A stretch of DNA of 64,000 nt. Source: Mycobacterium paragordonae. GTDB lineage: Bacteria > Actinomycetota > Actinomycetes > Mycobacteriales > Mycobacteriaceae. The position numbers and the translations under genes are program-made. The notes beneath the pieces are model-generated. The model was not told the DNA's origin, made no database searches, and saw nothing but the letters and a program-made list of their open reading frames with translations. The DNA lies in NCBI RefSeq assembly GCF_003614435.1, contig NZ_CP025546.1:3224001-3288000 (forward strand), written 5' to 3'. This document shows, one piece after another, positions 9,001 through 24,000 of the stretch; within the stretch, counting starts at the first letter, position 1, and the number at the start of each line of letters is the position of its first letter.

Positions 9001-12000
9001 CGCATTGAAAGCGGTGAGGTAGCCGCCGCGTTGGCCGAGGTCGACGGGGTGGGACAGGCGGTCGTGACGGTCCGCGAGGACCACCCGGGTGACAAGCGCC
9101 TGGTGGCTTACGTCACCGAGTCGGCCGACGGGAGCCTGGACCCGCACGGGCTGCGTGCGGCAGCGGCGGAGCGGCTGCCGTCGTACATGGTGCCCGCCGC
9201 AGTGATCGTCCTGGACGGGCTGCCCCTGACCATCAACGGCAAACTCGACACCAAAGCCCTGCCGGCGCCGAGGTACGTCGACGACGATCACTACCGGGCT
9301 CCGGCCACGCCGATCGAGGAGATTATCGCCGGCATCTACGCCCATGTGCTCGGACTCGAGCGGGTCGGTGTCGACGAGTCGTTCTTCGACCTCGGCGGCG
9401 ATTCCCTGTTGGCCATGCGGGTGGTCGCGGCGATCAACACCGCGCTGGATGCCGGTCTTGCCGTGCGCACGCTCTTCGACGCGCCGTCGATCGCTGCGCT
9501 GGCCCCACGTATCGGGTTGGGAGGCAACCGGTTGCAGCCGCTCGCGGCGGTCCCGCGACCCGCCGTAATCCCGCTGTCGTTTGCCCAGAACCGGCTTTGG
9601 ATCATCGACCAATTCCACGGTCCGTCAGCGCTTTACAACATCCCGGCGGCCTTGCGGTTGCGTGGGACGCTGGATGTCGAGGCGCTGGGTGTCGCACTGA
9701 CCGACGTGATAGGCCGGCACGAGAGCCTGCGCACAGTGTTCGCCGCGGTCCAGGGCGTGCCCCACCAGACAGTGATTCCGTTGCGGCAGGCCGACTTCGG
9801 TTGGCACATTGTGGATGCGACTTCGTGGCCGGTGAACCGGTTGACCGCGGCCATCGAAGCCGCGGCACAACACCACTTCGACCTGGCCACCGAAATCCCG
9901 CTCCGCGCCACCCTCTTCAAGGTTTCCGATCAGGAACACATCTTGGTGGTGGTGGTGCACCACATCGCCGGCGACGGGTGGTCGGTCGGCGTGCTGGCGG
10001 CTGACCTGGGTACCGCGTATCTGGCGCGGTCTGCCGGACAGCCTCCGGACTGGACGCAATTGCCGGTGCAGTACGCCGATTACACGCTCTGGCAGCGGCA
10101 GACTCTCGGTGATCTGGCCGATGCGGACAGCCCGATGGCCGGTCAGCTGCGGTATTGGGAGCAGGCGCTGGCAGGGTTGGCGCCGCGCCTGGAGTTGCCG
10201 GTGGACCGGCCTTACCCGCTGGTGGCCGAACAGCGCGGGGGCAAGGTCGTGCTGGAATGGCCGGCCACGCTGGCGCGGCGGGTGCGCGAAGTCGCGGGAG
10301 CCCACGGGGCGACCAGCTTCATGGTGGTCCAGGCCGCACTGGCGGTGCTGCTGTCCAAACTCAGCGGCAGTCGCGATGTGGCGGTGGGGTTTCCAGTCGC
10401 GGGTCGTGGTGACCCGGCTCTGGACAAATTGGTGGGATTCTTCGTCAACACCCTGGTGCTGCGGGTCGACCTGGGGTCGGTGGCGGACGGAAATCCGACC
10501 TTCGCAGACCTGCTCGCTCAGGTGCGGGAACGCAGCCTGGCCGCCTATGAACACCTAGACGTGCCGTTCGAGGTGCTGGTCGAGCGCCTCGACCCGGTCC
10601 GTTCGCTGACCCATCATCCATTGATCCAGGTCATGCTGGCCTGGCAGAACAACATCGACTTCAACGTCGACCTGGGTGCTCTCGAGGTCGCGCCCGTTGC
10701 GGTCGACACCCACACCGCCCGAATGGATTTGACTTTCTCGCTGGCCGAGCGGCACGGCGAGGACGGTGAGCTCACCGGGATCGGCGGGACAGTCCAGTTC
10801 CGCTCCGACGTGTTCGATGCGGACACCATCGAGGCGCTGTGCGGTTGGTTGCAGTCGGTGGTGACCGCGGCCACGACCTCCCCGAGAAAACCGTTGTCGT
10901 CGTTGGACCTGGTCGCGCCCGGTGAGCAGACCCGGCTGAATCGCTGGGGAAACCGCGCGGTGCTGACCCAGCCCGCGCCCCCCGCCGTGTCGATCCCTGA
11001 GGCGTGGGCGGCGCAGGTGGCGCTCACCCCGGCGGCGGTGGCGTTGACGTGTGGGCATCGCTCGTGGACCTACCGCGAGCTCGACAGAGCGTCAAACCGA
11101 CTGGCGCACCACCTGTCGCGTCGCGGCGCTCATCCCGGAACGCTGGTGGCGCTGGTGTTCTGCCGGTCGGCCGACGCGATCGTCGCGATGCTGGCAGTGC
11201 TCAAAGCCGGTGCCGCCTACCTGCCGATCGATCCGGCACTCCCGCAAGCCCGGATCGGTTTCATGCTCACCGACGCCGCGCCGGTGGCCGTGGTCACCAC
11301 CACCGAGCTGATCGACAGACTCGAGGTGCACGGTGTGCCGGTGATCGACAGCGCCGCCCCGGACATCAGATCCTGTCCGGTCACCCCCCGGCCGATGCCG
11401 GCGCCCGATCATCTCGCCTACCTGATCTATACATCGGGCACCACCGGCGTGCCCAAAGGCGTTGCGATCACGCATCACAACGTGACGCAGCTGCTGCGGG
11501 TCACCGGTTTCTTCAGCGGGCGCAACCACGCCGCGCCGCTCGCGTTCGCAGCGACGCAATGGCACTCGTATTCCTTCGACGTCTCGGTGTGGGAGATCTG
11601 GGGCACGCTGCTGCGCGGGGGACGGCTGGTGGTCGTGCCGGAGGACGTGGCGGCCTCGCCCGCCGACTTCCACGACCTGCTGACCGCCGAGCACATCGAT
11701 GTGCTCACTCAAACCCCCTCTGCGGCCGGCATGTTGGACGTTGCGGGGCTCGAATCGACAGCGCTGGTGGTGGGCGGCGAGGCGTGTCCGTCGGAGTTGG
11801 TGGATCGCTGGGCGCCGGGCCGGGTCGTCATCAATGCCTACGGCCCCACCGAGACCACCGTCTATGCGGCGATGAGCCGACCGCTGCAGCCGAATTCGGG
11901 GCCCACGCCGATCGGCGCACCGGTGTCGGGCGCGGCACTCTTCGTGCTGGACAGATGGTTGCGGCCAGTGCCCGCCGGTGTGGTCGGCGAGCTCTACGTC

Positions 12001-15000
12001 GCGGGGCGGGGGGTGGGAGTCGGGTACTGGCTGCGACCCTCGCTGACCGCCGCCCGGTTCGTGGCGTGCCCGTTCGGCGCGCCCGGCGCCCGCATGTACC
12101 GCACCGGAGACCTGGTGCGCTGGCGACGCGACGGACAGCTGGATTACCTGGGCCGGGCCGACGATCAGGTCAAGATCCGCGGCTACCGCATCGAGCTGGG
12201 TGAGGTGCAGGCGGAGCTCGCCGCGATTGACGGCGTCGATCAGGCGGTGGTGCTCGTGCGTGAGGATCGCCCCGGCGACAAGCGTCTGGTGGGTTACCTC
12301 ACCGGATCACCCGACCTGATGCGCGTACGTGAGGTGCTGTCGCAGCGGTTGCCGTCGTACATGGTGCCCGCCGCCCTGGTACCGCTGAATGCGTTGCCGC
12401 TCACCGTAAACGGCAAACTCGACAGCCGCGCCCTGCCCGCGCCGGAATACCAGGACGTGGATCGTTACCGGGAACCGGACGGCGCCGTCGAGCAGATCCT
12501 GGCCGCGATCTACGCCGAGGTCCTCGGACTCGACCGCGTCGGTGCGGACGAGCCGTTCTTCGATCTCGGCGGCGACAGCATTCTGGCGATGCAGGTTGTG
12601 GCGCGCGCCCGGGATGCGGGCGTGGTGTGCCGGGCGCGCGACGTGTTCGTCGAACAGACCGTCGCCGGGGTGGCCCGCGTCGCGGTGCTGACCGACGGTG
12701 ACTCCGATGTGGTCGACGAAGGCATCGGCGAGCTGCTGCCCACCCCGATCATGCGCTGGCTGCAGAGTCAGAGCGGCGCGGTCGATCAGTTCAACCAGAC
12801 GATGGTGCTGCAGGCGCCGGCCGGGGTCACCGAGACCCATGTCCGGGCGCTGCTGCAGGCTCTGATCGACCGGCACGCCATGTTGCGCCTCAGGGGCGAC
12901 GGTGACGGCTGGTGGGTGCCCGAACCGGGTTCGGATGCCGGGAGCTGTATCCAGCAGGTGGCCGAAATCACGCCGAAGACGTTGGCGCAGGCCCGGTCTC
13001 AGTTGGACCCGGGGTCCGGCCGGATGCTGAGCGCGCAGTGGTGCGCCGAATCCGGCCAGCTGGCATTGGTCATTCACCACATGGCCGTCGACGGCGTGTC
13101 GTGGCGGATCCTGCTGCACGACGTCAACATCGCCTGGAGCCAGTTGCGCGGTGGGCGTGAGGTGACGTTGCCTTCGGCCGGCACGTCGTTTCAGCGGTGG
13201 GCGTCGTTGCTGAATGAGCACGCCCACGCTCCCTCGGTGGTTGACACGGCGGGTGCGTGGCGCCGGGTACTGAACGCGTCCAACGTGCTGCCGCCGGTGC
13301 GGCCCGAAGTGGACACTCTGGGCACCGCCGGGCACGTCTCGGTGGCCTTGGACACCGACACCACCCGGATGGTGCTCGGCGCGGCGCCGACGGCGTTTCA
13401 CGCTGGGGTGCAAGACATTCTGCTGATCGCATTCGCCTTGGCGTGGGCCGAGTTTCTCGGCGGCAGCGAGGCGCCGATCCTGGTCGATGTGGAGGGACAC
13501 GGGCGCCACGACGACATCGCGCCCATGGTGGACCTGTCGCGCACGGTGGGCTGGTTCACCACCAGGTACCCGGTGGCCCTGGCCGTCGACGCGCCGGACT
13601 GGGCCCAGGTGGTGGCGGGGAGCGCGGAACTCGGTTCGGCGATCAAGGACCTCAAGGAGCAACTGCGCACTGTGCCGCATCCGGTCACCTACGGCCTGTT
13701 GCGCTATCTCAACGGTGATGTCGATATGCCCGGCGCCGAGCCGGCAATCGGCTTCAACTACCTCGGTCGCCTGGGCGCCCCCGCGCAGTCGGACGGCCGG
13801 ATCTGGACCGTCGGGAACCGGGTTGCCGACAGCAACGCGGGACTGCCGTTGTCGCTGATGCACACCATCGAGGTGAACGCCTTCACCGTCGACACCGAGG
13901 CGGGCCCGCAATTACACGCGGACTGGATGTGGGCGCCGTCGGCCCTCGACCAGGAGCAGGTAAACCGGTTGAGCCGGTTGTGGTTTGAGGCACTGGCCGG
14001 CATCTGCGCGCAGGTGCGCGGCGGCGGGGGCGGGTTGACGCCGTCGGACATCGTGCCGGCCCGGCTTAGTCAGCAGCCGCTCGACGAACTGCAGTCGCAG
14101 TACGCCATCGTCGATGTGCTGCCGCTGACCGCCGTGCAGCAGGGATTGCACTTTCACGCCGCCGCCACCGGTGGCGACGTATACGCGGTACAAATGGAAT
14201 TCGCGATCGCCGGTGCCCTCGACCCCGAGCGGCTGCGTGCGGCCGTGCAGACCGTGCTCACCCGGCACCCGAATCTGGCGGCCCGTTTCTGTGACCACGA
14301 GCCGGTGCAGCTCATCCCGGCCGACCCGGCGCTGCCGTGGCAGTACCTGCACTTTGACGCCGACGAAGACACCGATGAAGACACCGATGAAGACACCGAC
14401 GAGCAGATTCAGCAGCTGTGTGCCGCCGAGCGCGCCGCGGTATGCGACCTCACGAGCCCACCGGCCTTCCGGGCGCTGTTGATTCGCACCGGCGAGCACC
14501 GGCACCGGCTGGTGCTGACCAATCACCACATCGTCGTCGACGGCTGGTCGATGCCGATCATCCTGCGGGAGATCTTCGCCGCTTATCACGGGCAGCGGCT
14601 GCCGGCGGCCGTGCCCTACCGGCGCTTCGTGACCTGGCTGACTGACCGAGACGATGCGGCCGCCCAGGAAGCCTGGCGGCAGACACTGCGCGGCTTCGAC
14701 ACCCCCACGCTGGTCGGAACGCCGGGCCGGTCGGGTCCCGGTCCGCGGCGCGCGACGCTGCTCCGGGTACCCGCCACCACCACGCGGGCCCTCAACGAGT
14801 TAGCGCGCTCCTGCCATACCACCGTCAACATCGTTCTGCAGGGCGCATTTTCGCAACTGCTGAGTTGCCTGACCGGTCACCATGACGTCGCCTTCGGCAC
14901 CACAGTCTCCGGGCGCCCGGCCGAGGTGGCCGGTGCCGACTCGCTGGTCGGGCTGCTCATCAATACGGTGCCGGTGCGCGCGACCCTCACTCCCGCCACC

Positions 15001-18000
15001 ACCGCCGCAGACCTACTCAGCCAACTGCACGGCGCCCACAACGACACCATCGAGCACCAGCATCTGGCGCTCAGCGAGATTCACCGAATCACCGGGCACG
15101 ACATACTGTTCGACACCCTGTTCGTGTACCAGAACTTCCCGATGGATCTCGCCACGCTGTCGGGCGCTGAGGGCCTGGACATCACCGAGATGTCCAGACA
15201 CGACTACAACCACTACCCGCTGACGATCCAGGCCCTACCCGGGCCCGAACTGGGACTGCGCGTCGAATTCGACACCGAGGTGTTCGACGACACCGCCATC
15301 GACGCGTTGGCGGGGCGCTTCGAGCGGATCCTGACGGCGATGGCGGCCGACCCGGCCCGGCGGTTGTCTTCGCTGGATGTGCTCGATGGCGGTGAGCATC
15401 GGCGCCTCACGCACTGGGGCAATCAACCGGCGCTGAGTCGGGCCGTGCCCGCGTCGGCGTCGATTCCGGTGTTGTGGGCCGCTCAGGTCGCGCGCACGCC
15501 CGAGGCGGTGGCGGTGCGCTTTGAGGGCGATTCGCTGACCTACCGCGAACTCGACGACACCGCGAACCGGCTCGCGCACAGGTTGGCCGGCGCCGGCGCC
15601 GGGCCGGGAACGTCGGTGGCGCTGCTGTTTCCGCGCTCGGCGCAGGCGGTCGCGGCGATTCTGGCGATCCTGAAGACCGGAGCGGCCTATCTGCCGATCG
15701 ATCCGGCATTGCCAGAGGCCCGCATCGCTTTCATGCTCGACGACACCGCCCCGGTCGCCGCGGTGACCACCGCCGCGCTGGCCGGCCGACTCGCCGGGCA
15801 TGACCTGCCGGTCCTCGACATCGCCGACACCCCGGCCGCCCTGCCGGACATCGCGCTGCCCGTCGCCGTCCCCGTCGTCGCCCCCGACGCGGCTCCCGAC
15901 GCGGCTCCCGACGATGTCGCCTACCTCATCTACACCTCGGGTACCACCGGTGTTCCGAAAGGCGTTGCCGTTACTCATCGCAACGTCACACAGCTGCTCG
16001 ACTCCCTTGGCGACAGCACGGGTCCGGCCGGGGTGTGGTCGCAATGGCATTCGCTGGCGTTCGACGTTTCGGTGTGCGAGATCTTCGGTGCACTGTTGTC
16101 CGGCGGCCGCCTGGTGGTGGTGCCCGAACCGGTCACCCGCGCACCCGAGGAATTCCACGCGCTGCTGGCCGCCGAGCAGGTCAGCGTGCTGAGTCAGACC
16201 CCGTCGGCGTTCTATGCTCTGCAGGCCGTCGACGGTCAGGGGCAGCCGCTGCAACTGCAGACCGTGTTGTTCGCCGGGGAAGCGCTGGAACCCCAACGTC
16301 TTCGGGCCTGGCTGAAGACCCACCCCGGGGCGCCGCGCCTGTTGAACCTGTACGGCACCACCGAGACGACGGTGCACGCCTCGGTGCGCCAGATCGTCGC
16401 CGCAGATGTCGAGCGCACCGTCAGCCCTATCGGCGTGCCCCTGAACCATCTGGCCTTTTTCGTGCTGGACGGCTGGCTGCGTCCGGTCCCGCCGGGTGTG
16501 GTGGGGGAGCTGTACGTGGCCGGTAGCGCTGTGACAGTAGGGTATTGGCGCAGGGCTCCGTTGACGGCGACGCGGTTCGTGGCGTGCCCGTTCGGGCCGG
16601 CGGGGACCCGGATGTACCGGACCGGAGATCTGGTGTGCTGGGGCGAGGACGGCCAGCTCCGCTATGAGGGGCGGGCCGACGAGCAGGTCAAGCTCCGCGG
16701 GTACCGCATCGAACTCGGCGAGATCCAGAACGCGTTGTTGGCCTGCCCGCAGATCGACCAGGCGGTTGCGACCACGCAGCACAACGCGTCCGGTGGCGCC
16801 CAGCTGGTCGCCTACGTCACCCTGTCACCCAGCCCCGAAGCCGATCGAGACGCCGCCCACGACACCGACATCGTCGAACAGTGGCAACACCTCTACGACG
16901 ACTTGTACGGCAGCTCATCGGGCAGCTCATCCGGCAAAGATGCTGCGGCGCCGAGCCTCGGCATGGATTTCCGCGGCTGGAACAGCAGCTACACCGGAGA
17001 TCCGATTCCCCTCGAGCAGATGCAGGAGTGGCGTTCGGCCACGGTGGACCGGATCCTGGCCCTACGACCGCGACGGGTGCTGGAGATCGGCGCCGGTTCG
17101 GGGCTGCTGCTGTCCCAAATCGCACCGCACAGCGACGAATACGTCGCCACCGACCTGTCCCGGGTCGCCATCGGCAACCTCGCCCGCGCGCTGGAACAGG
17201 CGCAGGTCCCGTGGCGGGACCGTGTCCGGTTGCTGGCTCAGCCCGCCCACGTCACCTCGGGACTACCGCACACTCATTTCGACACCATCATCCTGAACTC
17301 GATCATCCAGTACTTCCCGAACGTGGGATATCTGACCGAGGTCATCGACAGCGCCCTGGACCTGCTGGCACCGGGCGGTGCCCTGTTCCTCGGCGACATC
17401 CGCAACCACACTCTGCAGGCCGCGTTCCAGACATCGGTTGCGCTCACCGATACCACCGCCGATGCCGGCGAGATCCGCCGCCGGGTCCGTCGCGCCATGG
17501 TGAGTGAATCCGAATTGTTGCTCGCCCCAGAGTTTTTCACCAGCTGGGCAGCCGGTAACAACTCGGTGGGCGGGCTCGACATCCAAGTCAAACGCGGATC
17601 GGCCGACAACGAACTGAACCGGTACCGCTACGACATCCTCGTCCACAAAGCTCCCGCTCCGGTCCGGTCGCTGGCCAGCACGTCCACCTGGTCGTGGAGT
17701 GACGCCGCCGGGTTGAGTGCCCGGTTGATGTCCGATCGTCCTGCCGCCGTTCGTGTCACCGGCATTCCGCGCGCCGGACTTGCCGCCGACGTCCACACCG
17801 AGCGTGCTCTCGCCGCGGGATTCCCGCTGCCCGAGGCCATGACGGGGCCTCCGGTCGACGGTGACGCCGGCGGTGTCGATCCCGAACAACTGCACCGCCT
17901 CGGCGCAGCCGCCGGATACCGCGTCGCGGTCACCTGGGGCGCGCAACCCGGCACCGTCGACGCCGTTTTCCTGACCGGCGGGTCACCGCTGACCGACGTC

Positions 18001-21000
18001 TACCGGCCTCCGGCCGAGAACCACCGGCGCACGGCCTACGCCAACGAGCCGCACAAAACCCGCACCATCAGTGCGGTGCGCCGGCGGTTGAGTGCGCGAC
18101 TGCCGGCCTACATGGTGCCGGCCCACATCGTGGTGCTCGACGAGTTCCCGCTCACCTCGTCGGGCAAGCTGGACCGAAAGTCGCTGCCGGCGCCGGAGTT
18201 TCAGGACGGGCAACGCTACCGGGCGCCGACCGGCGCCGTCGAGGAAGTCCTGGCCGGCATCTACGCCGAGGTGCTGGGGTTGCAGCGGGTCGGGGTGGAC
18301 GAGTCGTTCTTCGAACTGGGCGGCGACAGCATCCTGTCGATGCAGGTGGTGGCGCGGGCGCGCGCGGCGGGGGTGGTCTGTAAGCCGCGCGATATCTTCG
18401 CCGAACAAACGGTTGCCGGTGTGGCCAGGGTGGCCACCCAGGCCGGCGGCGGAGTGGTCCCCGACGACGGCGCCGGGACGGTCCCTGCCACCCCGGTCAT
18501 GTGGACGTTGCGAACTCTTGGCGGCTGCATCGACCAGTTCAGCCAGGCGATGGTGCTGCAAGGTCCGGCCGGCACGGTCGAGGCTGACGTGGCGGCGGCG
18601 CTGCAGGCGCTGCTGGACCACCACCCGATGCTGCGGTCGCGGCTCGTCACCGACGACGCCAGTCAATGGTCGCTGCTGGTCCCCGGGCCGGGTTCGGTGG
18701 ACGCGACGACGTGTCTGCGGGCCGTGCCCGAATGGTCCGATGACGAGGTCGCCGCGGCGCGGTCGCGGCTGCGGCCGGCCGCAGGGGTGATGCTGAGCGC
18801 GCTGTGGGTCACCGGCGCCCGACAGCTGGTCTTGATCATTCACCACCTCGCGGTGGATGGGGTGTCGTGGCGAATCCTGTTGAGCGACTTCATCACCGCG
18901 TGGGCCCAGCACACTCACGGTCAGCCGGTGGCGTTGCCGGAGAACGGCACCTCGTTCCGGCGGTGGGCTTCCCTGCTGGCCGAGTATGCGGGCCGGCCCG
19001 ACGTGGTTGAGCAGGCCGACATCTGGCGGCGGGTCCTCGCCGTCCCAGCGGCGTTGCCGGCGGTGCGCCCGGACGTGGACACGTTCGGCACTGCCGGTCA
19101 GCTGTCGCTGACGCTGGATGCCGAGCACACCCGGATGCTGCTCGGTGCGGTGCCGGCGGCGTTTCATGCCGGCGTACAAGACATCCTGTTGCTCGCCTTC
19201 GGACTGGCATGCGCGGAGTTCTGCGACGCCACCGGTGCGCCCGTCGGGATCGCGGTCGAGGGGCACGGACGCCACGACGAACTCGCCGCGGACATCGACC
19301 TGTCGCGGACGGTCGGGTGGTTCACCACCAAGTACCCGGTCGCGCTGGCGCTGCCCGAGATCGAGTGGGCGCGGGTGGTCGCCGGCACGTCCGAGCTGGG
19401 CTCGGTGATCAAAGCGGGCAAGGAACAACTGCGCGCCCTGCCGCATCCGATGACTTTCGGCGTGCTGCGCTACCTGAACGCCGACGCCGGACTCTCCGGC
19501 CCGGATCCCGCCATCGGATTCAATTACCTTGGCCGACTTGGCACTTCCGCACTCAACGCGGCCGGCGACGGATGGCGGCCGGTGCAGCGCCGGTTGCCGT
19601 CCACCGGTGTGTCCGTGCCGATGCTGCATACCGTGGAGGTAAACGCCAGCACCCTCGACACAGCCGAAGGACCACGTCTGCAGGCACATTGGACCTGGGC
19701 GACGTCAGCTCTGGACACGGCGCAGATCAACCGGCTGAGCCGGTTGTGGTTCGAGGCACTGACCGGCCTGTGCGCGCACGTGCAAGGCGGTGGAGGCGGA
19801 CTCACCCCGTCGGACCTCACCCCCGCCCGGTTGAGCCAGCAGCAGATCGACGAGCTGGCGCGGCACTACCACGTCGCCGACGTGTTGCCGTTAACCCCGT
19901 TGCAGCGGGGCCTGCTCTTCCACGCCGGCACCGCACACGGTGACGTCTTCGATGATGTCTACGCGGTGCAACTGGACTTCACGCTGAGCGGCTCCCTGGA
20001 TCCCGAGCGCCTGCACGCAGCGGTGCAGACGGTGGTGGCGCGGCATCCCCACCTGTGCGCACGATTCAGCGAAGAATTCGACGAACCGATGCAGATCATC
20101 CCCGCCGATCCCCAAGTGCCATGGCAATACCTGGAACTCCAGGCCAATGAGGTCGATGCGGTCTGCGCCGCCGAACGCGCCGCGGTGTGCGACTTCACAG
20201 ACCCGCCGTCCATCCGGGCGGTGCTGATCCGCACCGGGGCGCAGGAGCACCGGTTCGTGCTGACCAACCACCACATCGTCCTCGACGGCTGGTCGGTACC
20301 GATCCTGCTGAAAGAAATTTTCGCCGACTACTACGGGCAGCCGCTCGGTGCGCCCGTGTCCTACCGCCGTTTCGTGACCTGGTTGGCCGATCGCGACATC
20401 CCCGCCGCCCGCGCGGTCTGGCAGCAGCAGCTGGCCGGTTTCGAGGTCCCGACCGTGGTCGCTCCCCGGAGTCAACTCCAGGCGGGACCGCGAGGTGATG
20501 CGTCGTTCCCGTTGTCGGCCGAAATAACCCGGGCGGTCAGCGATCTGGCGCGGTCCTGCCACACCACCGTCAACATCGTGCTGCAGGGCGCGTGGGCGCA
20601 GCTGCTGATGTGGCTGACCGGTAGCAACGATGTCGTCTTCGGCACTACGGTTTCCGGCAGGCCGTCCGATATGGCCGGCGCGGAGGCCATGGTCGGGTTG
20701 CTGATCAACACAGTGCCGGTGCGCGCCACCGCCGACGCGGCCACCACCACCGTCGAACTCGTCGACCGGCTGCAACGCGCCCAGAACGACACCCTCGAGC
20801 ATCAGCACCTGGCGCTCAGCGAAATTCATCGCATCACCGGTCAGAATGTGCTGTTCGACACGCTTTTCGTGTACCAGAACTACCCGCTTAACGCCGCCGC
20901 GGTGCTCGGTTCCCACGACTTGCGGATCACGGAGGGCAGCAGCCGCGACGTCACCCACTACCCGTTGACGATTCGGGTACTGCCGGGCTCCGAGTTGGGG

Positions 21001-24000
21001 CTCCGGGTGCAATTCGACGCCGCCGTATTCGCCGCCGAGGATGTCGACACGCTGATCGGGCGGTTCGAACGCCTGTTAGCCGCAATGACGGCCGACCCAA
21101 CGCGCCGGTTGCTCACGACAGACGCCCTCGACGGTGATGAGCATTCTCGGCTCGCCCAATGGGGTAACCGGGAAGCGTTGAGTGAAACCGGATTTGACGC
21201 AGCGTCGATTCCGGAGTTGTGGGCTGACCAGGTTGCGCGTACCCCCGAGGCCACAGCGGTGTGCGCCGGCGGCGACTCGATGACGTATCGGGAACTGGAC
21301 GACGTCGCGGATCGGTTGGCGTGGCTGCTGGCCGGACACGGTGTCGGCCCCGGAAAGGTTGTGGCGCTGCTCCTTCCGAGATCCCCGCGGGCGATCGCGG
21401 CGATTCTGGCGGTGCTCAAGACCGGAGCGACGTATCTGCCGATCGATCCGGGCCTGCCGGCTTCGCGAATCCGGTTCATGCTGACCGATGCCGCACCGGT
21501 GGCCACGATCACTTCTGGTGGGACGGCCGGGCGGATCGAGGAGTTCGCCGGCCTGGTGATCGATGTCGACCACCCACACCCGGGCCAAGATCCGGTCGCC
21601 AAGTTGCCGGTGCCGAAGCCCGAAGACATCGCCTATGTCATTTACACCTCCGGCACTACCGGAGTTCCCAAAGGGGTGGCCATACCGCATCGCAGCGTGA
21701 TCAGGATGCTGGCGTCGTTGAACGACCGCGTGCCACCGCAAGCCGTGTGGTCGCAGTGCCATTCGCTGGCCTTCGACTTCTCGGTATGGGAAATCTTCGG
21801 TGCGCTGCTCAGCGGTGGGCGATTGGTGGTGGTGCCCGACTCCGTGATCCGTTCACCGCAGGAACTGCATGCCGTGCTGGTGGCTGAACAGGTCAGCGTT
21901 TTGAGCCAGACCCCCTCCGCGTTCTACGCGCTGCAGACCGCCGATGCGCTCGACCCCGGGCCGGGACTGCGCTCACAGCTGCATTCGGTGGTGTTCGGTG
22001 GGGAAGCGCTTGAGCCGCAGCGCCTTTGCGCCTGGCTGGACAGTAACCCAGGATCTCCGCACCTGCTGAACCTGTACGGCATCACCGAGACGACGGTGCA
22101 CGCCTCCATCCGGGAGATCGTGGCCGAGGATCTCATCGGCACCGGCAGCCCGGTCGGTGTGCCGTTGGACCATCTCGCGTTCTTCGTGCTCGACGGTTGG
22201 CTGCGCCCGGTGCCCGCGGGCGTGGTGGGTGAGCTCTATGTTGCCGGCGCGGGCCTGGGGGTCGGATATGTGGGACGGCCCGGGTTGACGGCCTCGCGGT
22301 TCCTGGCTTGTCCGTTCGGTGCTCCCGGGACGCGCATGTACCGAACCGGGGACCTCGCGTCGTGGGGCGCTGACGGGCAGCTGATGTATGTGGGGCGGGC
22401 GGATCAGCAGGTCAAGATCCGCGGCTACCGCATCGAATTGGGGGAGATCCGCGCCGCCCTGGCTGGGCTGGACGGAGTCGAGCAGGCGGCGGTCATCGTC
22501 CGCGAGGACCGTCCCGGCGACAAACGGCTGGTCGGATACCTCACCGAGTCCAACCGCGATGCCATCGACGTCGTTGCGATCCGGTCCGCGCTGAGTCAGC
22601 GGCTGCCGGCCTATATGGTGCCGGCCGCGCTCGTGGTGGTGGATGCGTTGCCGCTGACGGTCAACGGGAAACTCGACCCGCGCGCCCTCCCGGTGCCGGA
22701 CTACGGCGCAGGCGTTTCTCGTCCCCCCGCCAATCCGCTCGAGGAGATCCTGGCCGCCATTCAGGCTCAGGTACTGGGGCTGGCGCGGGTCGGCGTGGAG
22801 GAGTCGTTCTTCGACCTGGGCGGGGATTCGCTGTCGGCGATGCGCCTGGTCGCTGCGATCAATACCGCCCTGCACGCCGGGCTGACGGTGCGTGCGGTGT
22901 TCGAGTCGCCGACAGTCGCCCAATTGGCGGCCCGCGTCGGTTCGGCCGGCGCCGGGCGGGATCCGCTGATCGCGGTAGAGCGACCTGCAGAGATTCCATT
23001 GTCGTTCGCGCAGAGCCGGTTGTGGTTCCTGCATCAATTCCACGGCCCCTCAGCGGTGTACAACATCCCGATGGCCCTGCGGATGCGCGGGAAGCTGGAC
23101 GCGGACGCGCTGGGTGCGGCCCTCTTTGAAGTACTCGCCCGGCAGGAGAGCCTGCGTACCGTGTTCGCGATGTCGCGGGGAAGACCGCGGCAGGTGGTCG
23201 TGCCGGTGGACCAGGCCGACCTGGGCTGGCGCATCGTCGACGCCACGGAGTGGTCGGCCCGGCAGCTCACCGAAGCCATCGCGACCGCGGGACGGCATGC
23301 GTTCGATCTGGCCACCGAGATCCCGATCAGGGCACAGCTTTTCGCGGTAGCGCCGGAAGAAAATGTGCTCGCGATCGTGGTGCACCATATCGCGGCGGAC
23401 GGCTGGTCGGTGGCGCCGTTGGCCCGCGACCTGGGACTGGCCTACGCGGCCCGCTGCGTGAACCAGCCTCCGCAATGGGCGGAGCTGCCGGTGCAGTACG
23501 CCGATTACACAGTGTGGCAACAACATTGCCTCGGCGACCCGGCGGACCCCGGCAGCCGGCTGGGCGAACAGCTGAAATTCTGGGAGAGTGCGCTGGCCGG
23601 CCTGCCCGAACGGGTTACGCTGCCCACCGACCGCCCCTACTCGGCGGTCGCCGACTACCGCGGCGCGAGTGTGACGGTGGACTGGCCGGCACAGTTGCAC
23701 CGGCGGGTGCGCGATCTGGCCCGGGCGCACAACGCGACGGGGTTCATGGTGGTGCAGGCGGCCCTGGCGGTGCTGCTGGCCAAGCTCAGCGCGAGTTCCG
23801 ATGTGGCTATCGGGTTTCCGATCGCCGGCCGCAGTGATCCAGCGCTGGACGACCTGGTGGGATGCTTCGTCAACACGCTGGTGTTGCGTGTCGACCTCGA
23901 CGGTGACCCCACAATCGGCGAACTGCTGAGCCAGGTGCGCGAGCGCAGCCTGGCCGCGTACGACCACCAGGACGTGCCCTTCGAGCTGCTGGTGGAACGG

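Noticed and set aside
12307..13911. 534-residue minus-strand frame inside the NRPS
   Set aside because: It lies wholly opposite A2-T2-E2 motifs, and its Arg/Gln/His-rich composition matches other shadows of the gene.
17983..19689. 568-residue minus-strand frame inside the NRPS
   Set aside because: It is a shadow of T3-E3 and has no start context or family features.
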